The notes beneath the pieces were generated by a model that saw only the letters and a program-made list of their open reading frames with translations, did not search any database and had not been told where the DNA came from. Below, piece after piece: positions 28,879 to 40,566 of a stretch of DNA of 64,000 nt. Numbering within the stretch: the first letter of the stretch is position 1; the number at the start of each line of letters is the position of its first letter. This DNA comes from Rhynchopus euleeides (taxonomy: Eukaryota > Euglenozoa > Diplonemea > Diplonemida > Diplonemidae), in NCBI GenBank assembly GCA_963210315.1, contig OY723262.1:682001-746000 (forward strand). Reading direction: 5' to 3'. The position numbers were made by a program, and so were the translations under genes.

Positions 28879-31258
28879 TCAGAAGTCGAGAGACCACGAG
28901 TCCAGAGTCCCAGTATCCTCCACTGCAGTTTCTCTCACGGTTAACGTCCATTTAACCATTGTGACCTGTGATGATGTCGGAAACGTACCCCTGACATCGC
29001 GATCGTGACTGCCCCCGCCTTGACTTTCCCACAGTGTGAAGCTTTGTCCACCTGGACTGAGGAGTGTGACCACCAAGTCCTTCGCGTATGTGTGGCGTAG
29101 GTTGAGCGTCACCACCACCTTTGCGTCTGTGGATGTGTAAAGGACGTCCAGTTCAGATACCACAGGCCCTTTGTCCGGAATCGCTGCATCCAGGTCCGTG
29201 TCGTGGGACGGGGTGAAACTCAACAGACCACCATTTCAGAAAGCCGTAATACTGGGGCACGGCGGGAATGACAGTCAAAGTCCACGTCCCCTCTGTGACT
29301 GCTGTTGTGTGATTAAAGGATCCACGGAGAACGTACCTCGACGCAGCTTCACTTCTCACCCGTCGCGGCAGTGCGACACTTCCACCTGGGTAACTGAGTG
29401 TGAATTTCAAGGAGGACACGTAAAAGTATGAAATCTCGAACTTCAATGTAAAGTTACGGGACCCCATGTTGGGGACCTGCAGATCGGAAGTCACCTGATA
29501 TATGCTAGTAACGGCTGCCACAGAGGAACCTGCCATTCCAAAGTCAAGAGACCACGAATGAAGTGTCCCAACATGCCCAGGACTAAAATCGCCCACGATC
29601 AGCGCCCACCTACCTGTTGAGACAGGCGCTACGAAATCAAGCGAGGTTCTGATACTGACACTGCTGCCTCCCTGTCCATCCCACACGTCGAAACTTGTTC
29701 CATCTGGACCGAAGAGTATGACATGCAAGTCCTTCACCTGCGTGTGCGAAATATCGAGCGTCAGCCTGAAGGGAACCTCTTTCCCCACATGTGTGACGTA
29801 CAGTTCTGACACCAGAGGAGGGGACGGGCTCTCCGAGGTGGCTGCCTCAGGATAAGCGGCGAACTGTGGCTCGTACACGAGGGGTTCTCTTTGGTGAAGC
29901 TCGAGAACAGAATCAACAGCAGCACCAGCATGAAGACGTGAACTGCCATCGCAGCACCCTAAGGTTAGTTTGTTGAGGCGATGTAACACGTCTGACGGTG
30001 TCAGGGTCGCCCTGATCGACAGCATCAACGCCACTACACCAGACACGTGTGGGGCTGCCATGCTTGTGCCCTGGTAGTAGCCGTACGTAGGTGCACCGGG
30101 TGTGGTCAGTCCGTCGTTCAGAGTAGAGAGGATCCCATACTTCTTCCCGTGTATCTCATTCCCCGCCGAGTCATGTGTTTCTCCGCCTGGTGCATAGATG
30201 TCGACGGTGCTCCCGTAGTTGGAGTACCACGCACGGTCACCATTGTGATTCGATGCACCCACTGTGATCACAGAATCGCAATTCCCTGGAGCGTACAGCG
30301 AAGCATCATTCTCTTCGTTCCCAGCAGCCACAATCACGGTGACCCCAACGTCTTTCATGATGTTAATTATGTTCTGCTCGTACTGGTTACAGCTTCTCTC
30401 ATCCCCCAAACTCAAGTTGATCACCTGTGCCGGATTCGGGTTTGCTGGCACTCCAGACACGCGTAGTCCAGCAGCCCACATCATGCCATCCGTAACATCA
30501 CTCAGGGAACCAGCCCCACACTTCCCGAGCGCACGCACGGGAAGGATGCGAGCACGTGGCGCCACACCCACCACTCCCATGTAGTTCGCGTTTGCGGCAA
30601 TCGTGCCCGCCACGTGCGTCCCGTGCCACGAAGAGTCTTTTCTGTTTGGGCTTCCACAGTCGTTTGCATCCCCCCAGTCACCTTCATCTGAAGGGTCAGC
30701 ATCACGGCCGTCATTGTCACGCGAAACGGAGACGTTTGTGATGAAGTCGTAGCCCGGCAGAATCTGCCCGTTCAGGTCAGGGTGTGACGTGATCCCACTG
30801 TCGACCACAGCCACAACCACACCCCCGCCCTGTCTCGGTGTTTTGCGAAGAGCTTCGTCCACACGGGCGCCCGGCCCATCGAAGAAGGCCCACTGATCGC
30901 TGTGTCTTGGGTCGTAAAAAGACGCGTGATGCACCCAGTAGTCGGGCCCCGCGTACTCAACGTCCGCGTCCTCTGCTGCGAGGGTCTTCGCCATCGTCTC
31001 TACATCCGCCTCGTCCTTCTCCTCACCCAGCAGCAGCAGCTCTGCCTCCGAAGCAAGCACACGCTCCACACGCCCATACTTCTCCGCCTTTGGGTGCCGT
31101 TTGCTTTGGCCCACCCACGCAGCTGGCCACACACCCGCCGTCGCATCATCCCGGTACTTCACAATCATCCGGCTGATCGGGGGATTCTTCCTCTTCCCCG
31201 ACACCGCACCGAACAGCTGCAACAGCACGCACACCAGCATGCATGTCACAAGCCGCAT
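28879..31258 (-). CDS. Subtilisin-like protease, duplicate copy with C-terminal frameshift
   Basis: The frame starts at ATG 31,258 with the same signal peptide, propeptide and S8 domain as subtilisin 1: VVDSGI with the catalytic Asp, DSSWHGTHVAGT with His, AAGNEE, and GTSMAAPHVSG with Ser. P-like units 1 and 2 are intact. Around 29,190-29,215 an 8-base loss plus a 3-base gain relative to copy 1 shifts the frame. As read, the protein ends at 701 residues (29,153), and the third unit (28,879-29,190, ending DSWSLDF) lies in another phase. The catalytic residues are intact, so a shortened secreted enzyme with two P-like units could still be made. A short intron or a sequencing error are alternatives. 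The high identity to subtilisin 1 shows a recent duplication. Confidence 0.88.
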
Positions 31259-31321
31259 TCCCCCTGCGGGTGTGCTCTGTGTCAGTCTCGACTAACGAGA
31301 GCTGCCTGTGTGCATATGGTG

Positions 31322-31430
31322 TCCCAGGTTCAGCTTGCAGTGGCACACACCACACGCCACTTGAGTGAGGGTTCTTCTTCGCTGCACACAACACGTGATT
31401 GAAAGGAGTAAAGCTTGTGCATGCAATGCC
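31322..31430 (-). promoter_or_regulatory. Shared upstream box, copy C (before subtilisin 2)
   Basis: About 110 bp matching the proximal half of boxes A and B, from the region of CACACCACACGCCACTTGAG to the run AACACGTGATTGAAAGGAGT. The distal half is replaced by unrelated DNA, so the proximal part is the piece all three genes share. Confidence 0.55.
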
Positions 31431-34400
31431 CTGCGCAAACAGGTTGTGAGGGTTGCAGCAGAGCCGCAGGTGTGACCTATACGCTTAACAAGAACCAGGG
31501 GGGGTGAGGGTGGGGATGGGCGTGGGGCAGAGGGCAGCCCGACCGGCACATCCGCTTTGTTCCTGACTCACTCACCACCCCCACCAGCACGGCGGGGGTT
31601 GGCGGTTGTGGTGGCGATGCACTGCATGGGGGCTCAACCCATGCACCTCCCGACCGGCCCCACCTCCATGCCAGAACAGCCAGCCTACAACAACACCCCC
31701 CTCTCCATTTCTGCACACACACCCTCTTCCTCCGAGCCCCTTTCTCCGAAGACACTTTCAAGACGACTGGCTTTTCAGATGTCCCTCCATTGCCCCAACA
31801 CTTGTTTCTCCAATGATGATTGCAGCTCTCCTGGGACCTCCGTTGTTTGGCTTTGACCAAGGAAAGGGCCCCGTCGTCATCGGCATACGACAGGTACACT
31901 TCTTCTCGAACTATTTTTGAACTATGGGGAGCCTATCTGCGTGCCTCTTACAACCTCCCGGCGAGAGAGGCTGCTGTTCCGGGCTGCCTCACCACACGGT
32001 GGCATTCATCTCGGCTCGGCTCACGACACGGAAACCCCCTTCTGCTTGCTCATGTCGACGTGCGGCATTGATACAAGCGGTATGGAGAGAGACACCGGCG
32101 ATAACGGCAGGTCGCAACGGAAACATCAATGCAACAAAGAAGGGGAACCAAGCTTGATCTTTTGAGGGTCGGGCGGGCGGCGACGGGTCACCGCGAGGTG
32201 TCCGGGACCCAGTGAGTGGTGATGAGCCTACGTTGTGACTAGGGTGAGAGAGATGTGCGAATATTCTTTCTCGGGGATATCCACACTCAGCGAGAGAGAG
32301 GGGGGGGGTATTGAAATAGAAGTCGAAGGGAGCCTAAGGATGACCTCCTTTCAGAGAGAGAGGGGGGGGGGGTTGCTTTTGGGACATATGCAGAGGGGTT
32401 GGAGATAACTCTTGTGCCCAGAAGAAAAAAAGAACTTTTGAAAAACATCGTTTCTGCACAAAATAACATGCAGTGTGGGCAGGCGAAGGGGGGTGGGGGT
32501 GGGGGTGGGGCTGTGAGTGTGGGGAAATTGGGCAGGGGTTTGTTATATCCGAAGAACAACCTTTTCCAAATCATGCGGTGAGTTCAGAAATATTGTGGGG
32601 GAGGGGGGGGGGGACTTCAAGGAGGGGCATTCGGTCAGAGCGGGGGGGGGGGGGGGCTTTGGGTTTGGGGAGAGGGGGGTTTGATCGTCGAGAGGGAATG
32701 GAAAAGTAAATCTCCCAGCAGGGGAGAGGGGGGGGGGGGGGGAGTGAAGTATAGAAGACAGGCAACCCACAGCACAGGGTTGACCCATCCCTTCACTCGT
32801 TGGCTTGGGGGGTGACATTCGAAAACGGCATTGAAAATGCATGAGTTCCTTCACTTTCCTTCATTATTTTTCGTGCTGTTGAAAAACATCCCTTGTGTGG
32901 GGGCAACAGGAAGACCGGATTTACACCACCTGTTTTACTTTGAACGGTTGAAACAAATTGCTGTATTAGCGTTTGCTGTACTGTTGTATTTTTAACTCGA
33001 TATGATGCGAGGAGGTGTCGGTAAGATTTTCTTTTGATTTGCTTTGTATCCCTGGTTTTGCCATGAATCGACAACCGTTGCTTTTTTTTGTACTTTCATT
33101 TTTGGCTTTTTTTTGCAACTTTGTTTCTTTTGACCCCCCCTAAAGGGCCAACTTGCAAAAAAATCACAACCAGGCCCCTCCCAGCACACTATCAGAGACT
33201 ACCGCTCAACACGCCCAAAAGAATCGGACGGCAGGCAGCTCCTCCCTCCATAGTGTGAGTGGCAGTGGGCAGGGAAGAGGCAAGACAACGTGCAGTAGGA
33301 TGTATTTTGGACAGCAAAAGACAGACCTTGGGTGCGTGAAGACTGCCAAAGCCAGGCCTGAGCTGGGATGGATGATAGAGTTTGAGTATCTCGGATCCAG
33401 GTCGTCTTCTCTTGAAGGATACAAGACGGCCGTCCGAATACGCCAATATAACGGGGCTGGGTATCGAGGGTGGGTGGGTGGGTGGGTTGCGAGTTATTTG
33501 CATCATGCTGTAGCCCTGAGTCGGATACATCATCCACATCCTGGCTTCTGAAATCATTCGTTTTGTCGGTTTGGCTTTTTTTTTGGCTGTGCGCAGACAA
33601 CACAGCTTTGCTATTTTCGCAGGAAAACGAGTTTTGAACAATATTGGCTTTCTTTGATCGCGGGGAGGGAGGAGGGGGGGGGGGGCCGCAGCTCTGCAGA
33701 GAAAATCAAAGTGCAAAAGCCAACATACCCCCTCCACTCGAAAACACTCAAAACGGGCGGGGGGTGGGGGGGGAAGTGAATTGGGAAAAATACATACAAC
33801 GAGGGCAACGAGGGGGGATAGGGGAATCTCCCCCCACCCCTATAATGCCTGCTGGAGAAATCATTTCTGCGCACAGAATAATCCAGCCAGGTCTCGGGTC
33901 GCTAGGAAAAGAATGGGGGGGGGGGGGGGGGGGGGGGAGGAGGGAGGGAGGGGAGAGAAGGGGGAAATCAGAAAAGGCAGACATGGGAAATGGGAATGGG
34001 TATGGGGGGGGGGGGGGGGGGGGGGTTAAAACTGCAGATGAACTGAGCCGGAGCCCACATTCTCTTAGCGATGCTATACGATATTTTCTCCTCCCAAAAA
34101 AAAAAGAACCTCGCCCGCGAGGCCTGTGTGAGTGTGCCGCAACACGACTCGACTCCCTACCTCATCTACCCCCCTCCCATTTCTGACTCCCCACAGATTC
34201 CTCATCACAGCGACCGGCTGAAAGGGCTGCATCATACGCCAGCCCATTCCCCAACATCCATGACAAGGAACAAGAAGATTGCTCTGAATTTCCTGTTCTG
34301 TGGGAGGGGAGGAGCACGGTGAGGCACGGTTGTTTTTTTTGTGATGATTTTTTGTTTTGAAAACGTTGCTTTGGTTGTTTGGCGCGGGGAGGCCCAACGG

Positions 34401-37400
34401 TTAATACAGGAGAAGAAAAAGGGGGGCCGGGAGCGGTGAATGGGGAGAGAGGGAGCGCGAGGGTCAGGGGACCGCCTGCGGGTAAGGGTGGCGGGGGTGC
34501 AATAAAAATGCAAGGGGCCATGCCATGCGAGACTCTCTGGGATGTGCCAAGATGCAGCCCCCGGTGAGGGGGGCCGCCTTCCTTTGTTCGACATGTGTTG
34601 AACAATTTTTTTTGGCATTTTTGGCTGCGCTGGTTTTGTACATTTTTTGACGAACCGAGCCTGCTTTGCAACCAATAAACACCCCACGGCATGGCAAAAC
34701 CCCTCCCCCAACCACACCAACCCCCTTGACGACGAACCGCATGACGACCCCCTTCACCACGCGCACGATATGTATACCAGGTGCCAAACCTGAAGGCATC
34801 AATGAATCGACAGACATGGGCTCCGGCTGGGAACCACTGTCCATCACTTCTTGGACACCTCCATTTTTCTACTTTATCATGTGCGACTTAATGCTGTGTC
34901 AAGCAGTATATTCATCCCGAAGTCCAGTTTACCCAGGAGGAAGAAGCCAGACATGTGCGAGATACTGTTGTCATCCCGTGTAGCACGCAGGCCTCATCCT
35001 CCAAGGTGGCCCCAACAAACCCTGGTGTGGATTGGTGGACCGGGCAAGATCTGTGCAGGGTATTGTGTCGTTCCAGGCACATAGCAAACCCGCCACCTTG
35101 AAGGGCGGGATGCAGATCATCCGCTGAACGTCACCTGCACATTCAACTCATGTTGACACCACAGCTCAACGACATCCTTTGATGGGGGCGGGGGGGGTGG
35201 GGGGTGGGGGGTGCGAGGGTTGTGAATGGTACAACCAAACGAATAGGACAACACAAGAAAGTAGTGGGGGCTGGATGACTTAGAGAAAGAGGGACAGAGC
35301 CGTATCAGAGAAATTCTGGGTGGGACGGGGTTCTTTATATTTTGCGTTTTGCATTTTTTTTTCTTTTTGGTGTTGACAATCCCGGGCACTGCGAGAGCGA
35401 GGCTGCTGCACAGACCCTTCAGTTTCTTCTCTTGTGGGGAAACAGCAGGGTTGCAGCCAGGATATGTAGGTCCGAGGAAGGTGTCACGCAGTTTGTTCGA
35501 AAAGAATCCTGGTTTATGCGCACGAGCGACAGTGTGCCTTGTCCCCTGCAGAAGGGGCAGTGCCGTGAAGAGGCGGGGTTGTGTTGCGATACCAAAGCAC
35601 ACTACGCACGCCGTACGCTCCCACTGACTCTTTCGCTGCGAAAAACACCCTCAAGCTGTTTTGGGCAAAACCGATGGCCCGGAGCGTTGGGCGGTTCTCT
35701 GTACAAAAGTATGGCCCATAAACCGCCCTGACCACTACAGATCGCTTGGTGTGCCATGGTGGAGGCGCCGTGGCTCACCAAGCCATGTTTGGCCATGTCC
35801 TGCGGCATTGTTACGGCAAAACCATCGCCTCACATAGGTCACGGTGATCAGGCTTGGGGCCAAAGGCCCCACCCCCGTTGGTTACACACCCTGGGGTCAA
35901 TCCTGGGTTAATCAGCGATGCACTGTTCCGGCTTGAATTGCCGCGCTCATGCTCCAGCGATCAAACGCTTTGGCGTGCAAATCGAAAGCCGCAATGAAGA
36001 GTTGTGTGCGTATTTTTTTTTGGCGAGTGGTTTGCTTTGCCTAGCAGGAACATCGCTGACGAATTGGAAGGGTCGAAATAAAGGCAGAATAAGCGAAAAG
36101 AAATAACCGGAATGTTCCTCTGTCTCGCTCCCACAGCAAGAAAGCACCTTCTTGTTGAACAAATCGTTTAAGTCTTCCAATGTTCGTTCGGTGTTGTTGG
36201 GGATGGCGGTATCTTCTCTCCCCCGGCATTTCACCCGGGGTATTTTTGTTGTTGTTTGCGGCAGTGCTTTTTTTTGACATTGACTATAGTTGTCGAGAGG
36301 GAAGGGAAGTTCTCTTCTCCATCCCATAATACCACCACCACTCCCAACCCCCCCCCCCCCAACTCGCATATTTCTTGTTTTTGAAAAACTATTGCAATCG
36401 GGCCAATCGGGCGCGTAATTTTTGTTGCATGGACCGCGCCGGGGCACGCAGATGTTTTGAGACCTGTGATGATTTCCGGTTTCGGATGGTGCAGCACACC
36501 CACACACACAGCCCCTGCCCCGACGGGTCTCCTGGTGAACACAAATCTCCACGCATCGACTTCCAACGGAAAGGGTGAAAAAAACGGGGGTATGGATTGC
36601 TGTTGAGGGAAACAGTGCACATGGCCGCGTTCAGCCGCCCCACCAACAAGGGTGCAATAAGCGATAAAGAAGCACACAGCCAACCCCCCTCCTTTGAACC
36701 CGACTCGAGGGAACGCTTCAGCGAGTCGGGGGCACGAAAGTCCACCCGATCGCATTCACATCCCATCAGCCGGAGCCTCTCGGGGCCAGCCCCTGTGCAA
36801 ACCTGGTGTTGTTAAACGATATACGATGTTGCGAGTTGACCGCTCTGGATGGGCGGAGGGGAAGGCAGGGGGGGGAGGGGGGAAGGGCGGTTGCGAGCAG
36901 GAGTCTTCAGGTCACTGTCACTACCCTTCCCACCCCACCCCCCTCCTCACACACCCCTCACTGTCGACCAACAGGCGGTTTGAATTCACCGTTTTCAGAC
37001 AAAAAAAAGCAATCCTGAATCATCGGATTAATCCAGGGAGTAGGACAAGGAGGCAGAGCCAAAGATCCAGTCGGGTGGTTTTTTTTTGGATAAGTTTTTT
37101 TTTGTCTCCGTCTGTCTCTCTCAGTGAAACCTGAGCAGGTGCTGACATCCTCCATCTGTGAGTCCGTGGGACCCGGCGTGATGATGGTGCAACTCCAGCA
37201 AAATCCCCCCCCCCCCCCACTGATCCTTTTGTAACGAGGAGGGGGGAGGGGGTCCAGACACGGCGTTACGGTCCACCAGGTGACCTGAGCTCGGAAGCGA
37301 TTTGTCTTTCAATTTTTCGGCGAGAAGAATCACTGCTAAACCTGTGGGACAGCAGCCTTCACCGGGGGGGCAGGGGGGTGTTATATGAATTGCGGTATTT

Positions 37401-40400
37401 TGTTTTGCATGTGAGTTGGTTTTGTGACGTGTGATCCGCACACAAAAATGATCATAAGAAAGACAAGGCGCACTCCAGGTCAAACGCCAGGAGGTTGTGT
37501 AAGAAGACGGTGGCTGGGGGTGATTGGGGCAGAGGGGGACAAGGAAGGACCCAAAACAAACACATGCCGGGTAGCTTGGGTTGATACTATTGGATGTTTG
37601 CTTTCTGAAGTCACACCACTGGGTTGCCCCTTCTGATTGCCAAACAGCTGCTTTCGTTCTGAGCATGGCAGGATATGGAAACAGGGATGCACGGGGCGGT
37701 GGGGGCGGAGGAGGATGAGGAGGAGGAGAAGATTATCTTCAAAACAACGCGGCATTGCCACTCATCCTACCCGCAAAAATAATGGGAAGGGTTCGTCTTG
37801 TGAGGACAAAAAAATACATCAGCAGATCTCAGCCGCCGTCTCAATGGAACCCCGCCTGTGAGATGACTCTGGCAAATTTCGACTCCGCTGTTCCAGCCAA
37901 AGAACCGCGCACCACTGTTCCATGAATTGTTGCTACAGCTTTGTTTGTAACGATTTGAGCTATGCTTAACCGTGCGCCTCGCAAACCCCTCTCCCAGTAG
38001 AGGGGCCACCCTTCTTCGGGGGGAGGGGGGGGGACATAGTATCAGGCATTGCCTATCATCGCCTGCTGATCTCCATTCTTTATTTTTTGCTCGTTCGTCT
38101 AACCCAGAGGGTGTGGCAGGGCTTGGCCGACCTAACCATTGCTCTCCCTGAGTGACACGCAGTGCAGTCGACTGCGGTGATCGACATTGCTTTGCTGCAT
38201 TTTCGCACGCGACGCCCGGCAAACTCCGAGGTGGGTCGGGCATGATGCTGTGCTCTGAAACTGGCCTCCCACCCTCCTCGAAAACACGGCTGAATTCGCG
38301 CTAGTCGACGAGGGGATGGAGGGAATGGCGGGGGATGGGTGCGGGGCGAGGAGCGAGTAAACTGTCTGCTGCAGTTGGAGGAGTGCGTGTGTGCGTGGGG
38401 AGGGGAGTGGGGGGCGGGTCTGTCGGCAGGTGAAGCAAGTTGGCAAAAAAAAGAAGTTGGCAATAACACGTGGGCTTGCATGACATGACATATCAAGCCC
38501 ACTTTGTCAATGACCTCGCTAATGCACCGTGCAGGGTCCTGTGGGGGGGATGGTTACAATACATACAGTGATACAATGCCGGAAGAATAGCCCACGAGGT
38601 GTTGGGAGCGGGTTTAGGGTTTTCCGGTGGCTCTTTGAATCAAGAAGCCCCCCTCACTCCCTCCCCGTCCGTAACAGGCAAAAAAAGAACGGTTTTGCCT
38701 GAGGGGCACAGTGGTGGTGCTTTGAAAATAAAAATGAAAACCGCAAACAAAACTCGCTCAAACAAAATTGAGCGATGGGGTCCGCAACTAAAACCAGCGA
38801 TATCAAAGACAGCGTCGGGGGGTTGCGGGCTGGGAATGATAAATAATAGAACAACGGAACATGAAACAGACCCTCCGTGATACATAAAATCCTCCCAAAT
38901 CGCGGTGGGGTTTTGTCCCAGGTGTGAGGAGTGAGGCTGGAAAGGGTCTGGGGAACGTAATGATTATGAAACAAAGAAATACGGCGGGGGATGTGAAACG
39001 ATACGTCGAACAACACATGGTGGGAATACGTTCACTATGGGCGGGACATTCAAAATAAATGGGCGCAGATGGCGGTGTGTGTGTGTGTGTGTCAGTGGGA
39101 GGACAGCATCGGAGTTTGCTCGGTGTGACCTCTCCACTCAGCAAGAAGATTAACGTGTGTGTGTGTGTGTGCCAGCGAGGCAGGTATACACAATGTAAGG
39201 AAAAGACGGGTCTGTTTTTCAAAAAAATATTAGAAAGTGACTGTTTTGTTCTTCACTTCAACGCATGGTTTTTATAAAAACAGTGATCATTCAATAGAAC
39301 AAGGGGTTTCTTCTCGGCAGAATCTGGTTGTTTCTGAGGGTTATCCATTTGTGAGGCGGGGGTCGGGGCATTTTGTTTTCGCTCTGCCGTGCCGGAAAAA
39401 GAAAACCGAGAGCACTGCGCCAGGGCAGGGCACTGTTCCGACACCAGAGTGAAGGCCGCCGCCGCCCCCATGGTTCATGAAAGAGTTGTAGCGTGGGCCC
39501 ACACTGGAGCTTGACAACGTGGCAAATGAGAGGCAGGGTGAGACAAGGGCGCACAGGAGAGGGGAGGGGGAGAGGTGTAGGTGTGGGGTATGTGGGGGGG
39601 GAGAACCTTGAAAATTCCGAACTTTGCAATCCTTTGGAATGAATGGGTCTCCCGCCCTCCCCCACCCGGCACCGCCCCTCCCCTGCCGCCTGAACACGGC
39701 TCGTGGGGTTTTGGTCAACGCAAATATATATCTCACTCTCTCCCTCCCAATGAATGCCATAAAAAAACAATCACCGCATGTCGGGATTGGAATGAAGGAA
39801 GGAGCGTATCGGGGCGATTGTCTTGGGAAAGGGGCCGGGGGGAAGAAGAGGAGGGTAAAAAAAAGAAAGAAAATCAGATGGAGGGGGGGGGGGGGCCTGC
39901 TGGCAGTGAGAGTGGGGATGGGTGGGGGGGAGGGGGGGGTGGTGGTGGAGGTGGGGGTGTGTGTGTGTGCACCCGCCACACGCACACCTTTTTCCTCACA
40001 TCTGCCGAAAGCCAGCTCCACTCGATTTTGGAAAAACCTGGTCGCGGATACGCAGCCGCCCGTCTGATATATTCTTTTCTGGCTGTGTAACCCACCCCAC
40101 CCAGAAAACCTTTTTTTGGCCCACCACCCCTCCCCCCTGTGTCTGGGCACACGAGATAATTATGGTACACTTTGATCTCTCTTGCTGGGGTTGTGCTGCT
40201 ATAGCCCAGGGGGGGATCAAATCGACACACGAAGTGCTGCTTCGTCTATTTGACCCCCCTCCCATACAAACACTGTGATATCGCCACGATTCAGGGCGCT
40301 TGCAGGAGCTCGCGTCCGAAACTCAGCGGGAGGTAATCAATTTGGTTTGGACCTTTGTTTTGGGGTGTGTGTGTGTGTGCGTTGTTGCGTAACGGGAACC

Positions 40401-40566
40401 TATTCAACTCTCATCACGCTGCGCGCACAAAAGAAACGCCGCAAAAAAAATATGGCATGCGAAAAAGAAAGAGAAGCGAGCTTTAGAATAAACACAGACA
40501 GACGGGTGCGGGGGTATGGTGGGTCGGGGGGGGGGGGGGGGTGGGAGTGCCCGCGGCGCCTGTGTG
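31431..40566. other. Gene-poor stretch with G-runs and microsatellites
   Basis: No reading frame here shows a domain or natural composition. Frames are short, rich in Pro or Gly, and follow homopolymers (G-runs near 32,641, 33,914-33,938 and 34,004-34,025; C-run near 36,348-36,360). GT arrays lie at about 39,076-39,092 and 39,152-39,171. Spliced genes with short exons cannot be excluded by eye. Positions 35,378-35,423 match 54,884-54,930 (GGCACTGCGAGAGC then CACAGACCC). Confidence 0.5.
40209..40259. repeat. 51-bp hairpin with GGGGGG...TCAAAT ends
   Basis: A short inverted repeat begins GGGGGGGATCAAAT and ends ATTTGACCCCCC around a small loop. Its ends resemble the terminal GGGGGGGTCAAATG of the element at 55,453-56,604, so it may be a minimal derivative. 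Confidence 0.5.

Noticed and set aside
31477-31899. Minus-strand YLSYADDDGALSL, suggestive of a reverse transcriptase active site
   Set aside because: No other RT motif lies in any frame nearby, and the downstream sequence is low complexity, so it is probably chance.
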